Shown here one piece after another: positions 58,097 through 64,000 of a DNA stretch of 64,000 bases. The notes beneath the pieces are model-generated. The model was not told where the DNA came from. It worked only from the letters and a program-made list of their open reading frames with translations, and made no database searches. Source of the DNA: Acheta domesticus (Eukaryota > Arthropoda > Insecta > Orthoptera > Gryllidae); assembly GCA_031308135.1 (NCBI GenBank), contig JAHLJT010008446.1, positions 168,412,206 through 168,476,205 on the forward strand, read 5' to 3'. The position numbers were made by a program, and so were the translations under genes. Each line of letters opens with the position of its first letter. Within the stretch, counting starts at the first letter, position 1.

Positions 58097-61000
58097 GTTA
58101 CCCCCAGGTAAGATGGTAAAAAGTTTCTCTAAACGAAATGACATGAGTAGTTATGCTACAAACAGAAGTTTTTTAATTTTTTTCGCCACTTAACACTATT
58201 TTATCTGATTGAAAAAAATATGAAATATAAGAAAATAATTTACACTATCAGAAAAATATTTTTGAAAAGATTCCATTAATCTTAGAATCCTGGAGCAAGC
58301 TTGAAAAAAATTTCAAAAGTTCCTCTCAAAACAGATCTTCTAATTTTTTTTCTTCAGTTTTTTTTTTTCGACTGATGGGCTATAGTTAGAAATAAAAACA
58401 GTTTTTACCATTTTCTCACTTTGAAATCACCTTGACGCTTACAAATGCACTTTGAATGTGACTGCAACAATTCTGTGCATTATTTTAGTGTTTATTATAC
58501 ATTTGTATATATTGTTCTAACACCCAGTAATATTTTAACTTTGGAATGTCAAAATGTCATGTTTTAAAGCCTTACAGTTATTTATATAAGTAGTATATCA
58601 TTCACTAAGGAAAGAGGGTAGATTTTGGCGATTTAAAAGAAACCATCGACACAAAACCCTGTAATTGTACTAGTGGTAGATATGAGAGTTACACCCCAGT
58701 TCACATCAAACAGATTTTAGAAGAAAAAAGCAGGAGTTTGCAGATAATGATGTACAAAATAGTGTTTGCAACATATACAATAATCGTGTATAACTCGAAA
58801 GCTATGCGTCCTAGGTCTTTTAAATCAGGTTGCGCAGGGGGCGTGCGGTGATTACTTTGTATACCCAGCTGCTAACGGCTAACTAGATTCCCTTCTCCAC
58901 CCCCGTACTCCAATTGTTTTGTAACCTGCTGTAATTATGCCAAGGGTTGGTATTGGCCTACCTTTTTGAATTATCTGCTTCTTTTCGAGTAACTGCCTCG
59001 TTGAAAACATTCTCCTCAAAATATCATCAACTGTACACTCACTGGCAGACATACTACACACAAGTATTCCTAAATACCAATTAGAATAAAAAAAAACAAA
59101 CACTTTTACTATTTGCAAAGTTACTACAAATCCTCGCGAAATCATGGGTAAACACGACAATACGTTCCACGCGCTACAATGGATTACCACTGCCCATGCC
59201 ACGCACACCGACACACACTGAAGAGCGGTGACACGTACACCGACGCACACAGCATTCTCTGTGATGAGTATGCTGTGCTATTCAAAAATTCGGGGATTCT
59301 AATGATCTGATCACGTGTGAGTCAGGACTGTCTTCCTCAGAAAAAATAATAAAATCTCTACTGGTTTACTCTCATTACAGCGAGAGGAGAAATATATGCC
59401 CCATAATTATTTTATAAGTTATAAAATTCTCGACCAACTGTACCGTAATTTTTACTAACAAAGTGTACAAATTTAAATAATTTTGCATTGTAGTAGCACT
59501 GGCTTGTGAGTAACCGCGATCGCATGCGCGGCCGGCCCGGCCAGGCACGTAACATACAGTTTAATGTAACTTTAATCCTCAAAATTCATTCAATTCTCAT
59601 TCTTGCTTACCCCAGCAGTGCTGGGGTTGCTGGGGTTGAATGCACGCCACTGGGGTTTGCGTGTTCCGTAGCAACACGAGTTTTTTTAGGACAGGTAAAT
59701 TCTGACAGCTGACATGTTTTGTGGGTTGGGTAGATGATAAATTGGGAAAATATTGGGGACAGTTTGGGTGCAGGTGAAGGATAGATGGTGTACAGTGGGG
59801 AAATGAAGGGGGACAGATTTCCTGCAGTATTCTACAAAATTACTTTTTGAATGTTCTTTTACAATTTTGCGGATTTAGTTCTTTTGGGTGCACCCACTCG
59901 GTACCATGGGTGATCAGAAAAGTGTAGAATCCGAAATAAAGGTAAAATGAAAGTGAAGGGAAAATATCGAAATTATCTTTCACGGTAAATTAAAGGGACT
60001 CTATTTTATTTTCTGTGCATTTGAATTCCAACGCTCAGCAATATTGAAATGCTTTCTACAGTGCAGTAAACCACATTTCAGGGGATGAGTGTTCGCAGTT
60101 GGGTGCTACTTTAAATCAATTTTCAATTTTCATACAATTATTATTTACAAAGTACAGAATTTTCGCGCGTACCAGGATTGTATATACTTATTTATACATA
60201 TACAGTAAAAATACTAGTATAAGGGAAATGACAACTTTTTTTCTCTAGTCTGTAACAACTACAGGTGTGAGAGTGTAGGCTTCAACGGCCGGAGTCAGTT
60301 ACTGCTTGTCTGTCCGGGAGGCAGTCTTAGGCACAGATGCCAATGTTTCGGCCGACATTCTGCGTCCTTCCTCCTGGAGGAAGGTCTCAGTTGTCTAGGA
60401 TGGGGCGTCTCCAGACAATCAAGTAGTTAACTACAAATGTCTTTGTTTCAATTGCTAAGACACAGTTTAAAACATCTGAAAAAATCCACAACACGTGTTT
60501 TGAGAGGAAGGGTCGATATATTTCGTAACTGGACCGGTGTTCTAAGACACAATAAAACAGTTTCTGTTAATATGGGTCCAGTCTGTTTCCCCTCATTTCC
60601 CAATATGTCCCCCTCCTTTACCTGTGCCCGACTTGGTTTCTCATAAACTGCCAAAACTATCATATTTCCTTAGCGTATGAAATGTTCCTTATGTATACAA
60701 ATGATTATAAAGCTTTAAAAGATGAAAATTTGTAACTGCGTTACTAAGTCAACATATAACTAGGTGCTACAACAATGTATAATAAACACTAAAATCAACG
60801 CACAGAATTGTTGGAGTCATTTTTAAGGTGTATTTAGAGGCAAGGTGATTTAAAGGCAAGAAAATGGTAAAAATGTTTTTTTTAAATTTTTACCTGCCGC
60901 ACATCCGTCGAAAAAATCTGAAAGAAGTTCACAATAATTTGTTTTGAGAGGAATTTTTGAGATATTTTCGAACCTATTCCAGGGGTTCTAAGATAATAAA

Positions 61001-61302
61001 AATTATTTTTTCTTATTTTTCAAAATATTTTTTATTCGAATTTGGCACTTGGCAAATTTTAAAAAATATTTTTCTAATAGTGTAAATTATTTTTTATTTT
61101 TCGCATTTTTTTAATCAGATAAAATAGTGTTAAGTTCACGAAAAAATTAAAATTAAAAATACGAGTTTTTGACGTAGAGGGGTGATGGGTCGGAGGCTTA
61201 GAAATCGTTAAAAAATTATTATTTTTATGTTAGAGTTATAGTGCAACTACTCATATGTCATTTGGTTCAGGGGAGCCTTTTATCATCTTATCTACGGGTC
61301 CC
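58097..61302. repeat. 3.2-kb unit with long inverted arms
   Basis: Left arm about 58097-58530 and right arm about 60757-61302 are diverged reverse complements. Shared words include AACACTATTTTATCTGATT (58185) and its complement (about 61114), TTCCTCTCAAAAC and GTTTTGAGAGGAA, and CAATTCTGTGCATTATTTTA with its complement near 60800. A third partial copy in the right-arm orientation lies at 60455-60620. Between the arms only short ORFs occur; 58879-59045 (minus) reads MSASECTVDDILRRMFSTRQ and has no known match to me. Confidence 0.65.
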
Positions 61303-61420
61303 GTTTCCATGCTTCTCTTGATCTTGTACTCCCCATTTATTTACTAACTTCTTTAAACCTATTTCTCCCGTGTTCATTTTGTATTCTCGACACATTTCTT
61401 TTAACATCTACTCTGCAGCT

Positions 61421-61656
61421 TATACTTGGGTTTTTATTTCTTTGCGCGTGGGGCCTCGTCTTCAGGATGGAATATCTCACGGTATTTCGCGTCGTTCTCC
61501 ATCGTGCAGCCAGGAGTCGCATGATCACGACTGTATCGTGCTGTGTTGCTGATCATGCGACTCCTAGCGGCACAATCGAGAACGATGCCAAATACCGTGA
61601 GATATTCCATCGTGAAGACAAGACCCCACGCGCCACGAAATAAAAACCCAAATATA
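61421..61656. repeat. Near-perfect hairpin, 107-bp arms, 22-bp loop
   Basis: Left arm 61421-61527 (TATACTTGGGTTTTTATTTC ... GTCGCATGATCA), right arm 61550-61656 (TGATCATGCGAC ... GAAATAAAAACCCAAATATA) with about ten mismatches by eye. Both arms contain GGAATATCTCACGGTATTT or its complement. The two ORFs here (61337-61528 and 61434-61679, minus) are mirror readings of the arms, not genes. Confidence 0.9.
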
Positions 61657-61714
61657 CTGAGATTTGTGTACCTTGACATCCTTTAGACAACAAACTATTG
61701 TAAGCTTTTCTTTT

Positions 61715-62910
61715 TTTTACTTTCTCAGCTTACGAACACTTCCTAAGAAGAGAAAGTTATATAATCGTGCACAGGATAACAGCGAATTTTCGCCAGAAAA
61801 TCTCGTATAACTGGGGTCTGGTAACGAAAAAGTGGATAAAACGTGCTGCTAATTTAGAAAAAAAATCCTCTATCTCGTGGTGTATTCAATATCTATGTTT
61901 TGTTGCTTCTTGGTAATGCAAAATTGATTGACGGCAAAACTTCCGTCTGTCCGTCTGTGGTCAACGCTAGCACCTAAACCGTTCAGCAGATTTTCTTCAA
62001 AATTGATATTACCCATTCTTCTTCACTGTTGTCAAGGCTCCTAGAATTTGAAACCGATATTTTAATTTTGGGGGGTACTTTACATGAAGCCTTCGAAGAT
62101 TTTCAAAGTTAAAAAGATAATGTCTCCAAATTGTTTGATTAAATTTTGTTGCTGAATAATACGAAGGACGTTTGAGGGAATGATATAGGTATCATTTTCG
62201 TTGATATCCCCAATTTTTCGAAAATTGCAAAAAAACTTTTCAAAACTGCAAATTTGATAGAGATTTTCCCCGCAGACAAAAGTCGATTGTAAAAACTTAA
62301 CACTTTAAATGAGGCAATTTACAATTTTTTGAAAGAACGAGTAGTTTTTGCGTAAATTGCGCTTCAAATTTACAAAAACAAATTCTCAAAAAACGCTCCA
62401 ATTTTTTTCTTTAAATTTTCTTCACGTATGTAATGAAGGTCGATAAAAAATATGGTCTTAGTCATAATTCCGGAAATTACTTGTTTTTTTAATTGCAAAA
62501 AAAAATTAACTACAAAATTGTAGATAGAGATTTTTACCTAAGACAAATTCTGTTGTACAAACTTAGCTTTTTAAAAAGGGTTATGCAGTTTTTTTTCTGA
62601 AAAACGAGTCCTTTTAGCGTAATCTTTGCTACTAACTTACAAAAAAAATTCTGAAAAACCGCTGCAATTTTTTCTTTAAATTTACACCACGTGTATAATA
62701 ATGGACGATAAATAAATAAATATTGGGGATATAAAATGGCACAGACTTTCTCGCAGTAGTTATTTTTCTAATGTTATTCGGTTATAGGATTTGGAGTAAG
62801 CCCTTCTCCGCTGCCTTTCTTCGTCGCCCAAAAGGCTTTTGTTTTTTGGATGTTGACAATTACTGGCTTCCTAATGATAAAGCTGATACAATTACGTTTT
62901 GACTAATATA
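61715..62910 (+). repeat. Repeat U1, longest copy (about 1.2 kb)
   Basis: Begins TTTTTTTACTTTCTCAGCTT with the hairpin core TTACGAACACTTCCTAA (61731-61747), then GTCTGGTAACGAAAAAGTGG, (CCGTCTGT)n at 61949, GCTAGCACCTAAACCGTTC, several AATTTTTTTCTTTAAATTTT repeats, and an end CGCTGCCTTTCTTCG to GTTTTGACTAATATA (62898). A segment of about 300 bp is partly duplicated inside: 62270-62440 and 62510-62700 share AGAGATTTT, ACAAACTTAGC and TTTTTTCTTTAAATTT. No ORF. Confidence 0.75.
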
Positions 62911-62936
62911 TACATTATCAGCCTACAACTCGCTCC

Positions 62937-63015
62937 AATGGCCAAGCTGGTAATGGCGCTCTGGGACAGATCACTTCTCTTCGGAATGTACCGGGTTCGA
63001 ATCCCAGACATGGAT
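62937..63015 (+). repeat. tRNA-like SINE head or tRNA pseudogene
   Basis: TGGCCAAGCTGGTAATGGCG fits a pol III A box with a D-stem GCCA/TGGC, and GGGTTCGAATCCC fits a B box; spacing about 46 bp. A four-base-pair T stem forms around TTCGAAT, but I could not fold a proper acceptor stem, so a working tRNA gene is unlikely. No anticodon assigned. Confidence 0.45.
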
Positions 63016-63389
63016 TTTATTTCGATGAATGTGTTGTTGCAGAAAAAAAACTATTGAAGTGTAGTAATTTATTGAAAATAATTTGAAGTACTTCTACTCA
63101 TTCATAGGATCAATGCAGATAAATATACTGGACGTGTCTTTGTTTTCCCAAATTGCAGCTTTTAAACATTTTCCCTTTCAACCCTGTTATTCGAGTTCTG
63201 AAAGGTATGTCCTGTCAAATCAATCGTCTTGTGTGCATCTGTATGAACAGATTTAAGTAAAATTATGCGTATTTCAACATTACATAGAAATACAATTTAA
63301 CCAGAACCCATGTGATTAACTTACATATGCCTAACGCTACCGAAATTGCTATTGTCTTCTCGCCTCACGAATACTTCGTAAGAAGAGCA

Positions 63390-64000
63390 AAAAGCAAAAG
63401 AACAGCAAAAATTAATCCACTTTTTAAAAAAGGGAACAAAAATGATATTCAAAATTACAGACCAATTTCTATTTTGTCAGTTTCCTGAAAAATATTAGAG
63501 GCTTTTCTACTCACGAATGGAAACTTTTCTCAGGAAAAACAAAGCGTTTCAGACTCACAACACGGTTTTAGAAAATCAAAATCTACGTAAACTGCCATAT
63601 TTCCTTTCTCCAAGATATACACCAAAATGAAGCACCGTTTGGAATATTCTTACATCTTTTGAAAGCTTTTTGACGTTATTGACCATAACATCTTGCTCTC
63701 AAAATTACCTTCGTATGGCATTCGTGGTATTGCCCTAGATTGGATAATTTCGTGCCTTAAACATAGGACTCAAAGAGAAATACCATACTGACACGAAAGG
63801 ACATTACATACTTATGTTTACAATTCTTTGCCAATTGAGCATGGGGTTCCGCAAGATTCGAACTTAGGTCCTATCCTCTTTCTGTTATATGTAAACGATA
63901 TGCCCCCGTCTATTAAGAATGGAAGAAACGGTTCTGTTTGCCGATGACACAAATGTTCTCTGCAAAAAGGAAGGAGTAAATAGTACGATTTCAGAAGTTT
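63390..64000 (+). mobile_element. CR1/Jockey-group LINE, continues past the window
   Basis: RT blocks in shifting frames: QNYRPISILSVS-like (about 63455), FRKSKST (63570), IRGIALDWIISCLKHRTQ (about 63720), GVPQDSNLGPILFLL (about 63845) and VLFADDTNVLCKKEGVNSTI (63932-63990), where the catalytic Asp pair is preserved. Better preserved in the palm motif than the copy at 50 kb (FANDT). Cut by the window edge. Confidence 0.7.

Noticed and set aside
58879..59250. 123-codon minus-strand ORF as a host gene
   Set aside because: The first half is low-complexity Cys/Val sequence, no homology recognised, and it lies inside a long-inverted-repeat unit.

Overview
The window is AT-rich eukaryotic DNA dominated by transposable elements. 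Large introns, GT-AG exons, mariner/Tc1/pogo/piggyBac/hAT elements, several non-LTR clades and tRNA-derived SINEs point to an arthropod, most likely an insect with a large repeat-rich genome. I cannot name the species. There are two 100-N assembly gaps (37562-37661 and 57170-57269). Almost every open reading frame is a transposon remnant or a shadow; only one host gene is well supported.

Host gene: a plus-strand FYVE zinc-finger gene of the SARA/endofin (ZFYVE9/16) family. Exons are 12084-14276 (731 codons with a very long Thr/Ala microsatellite-encoded tract), 19467-19792 (first half of FYVE), 38019-38118 (second half of FYVE) and possibly 40795-41012. Splice phases match at every junction (1, 0, 1). 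The promoter, first exon(s) and the conserved C-terminal domain are not visible here. The intron splitting the FYVE domain is 18.2 kb and filled with transposons.

Layout. 1-12 kb: Tigger-like, mariner, hAT, R1-like LINE and Tc1 remnants, including a Tc1 lodged in the (TA)n end of another insertion bounded by a 15-bp repeat. 12-20 kb: host exons plus a CR1/Jockey-group LINE with an inverted duplicated segment. 22.8-34 kb: three R4/Dong-like LINE copies head to tail on the minus strand, two of them abutting (ATT)n on both sides; the third is split by a foldback MITE and an I-clade LINE. 34.5-37.6 kb: a Copia element cut by a gap. 41.4-44.8 kb: three-level nest of DNA transposons. 46.4-48.4 kb: pogo-type transposon. 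48.6-51.6 kb: another CR1/Jockey-group LINE and a SINE. 52-64 kb: copies of an unclassified 1.2-kb repeat starting with a hairpin, a 0.86-kb foldback element, a piggyBac-like element, a 3.2-kb long-inverted-repeat unit, a near-perfect 107-bp hairpin, and a LINE running off the end.

No CRISPR, operon, toxin, viral or prokaryote-type system was found. The most interesting material is the microsatellite-linked LINE array, the coding microsatellite in the SARA-like gene, and several long palindromes that could form double-stranded RNA if transcribed. Percent identities and family names are judged by eye.
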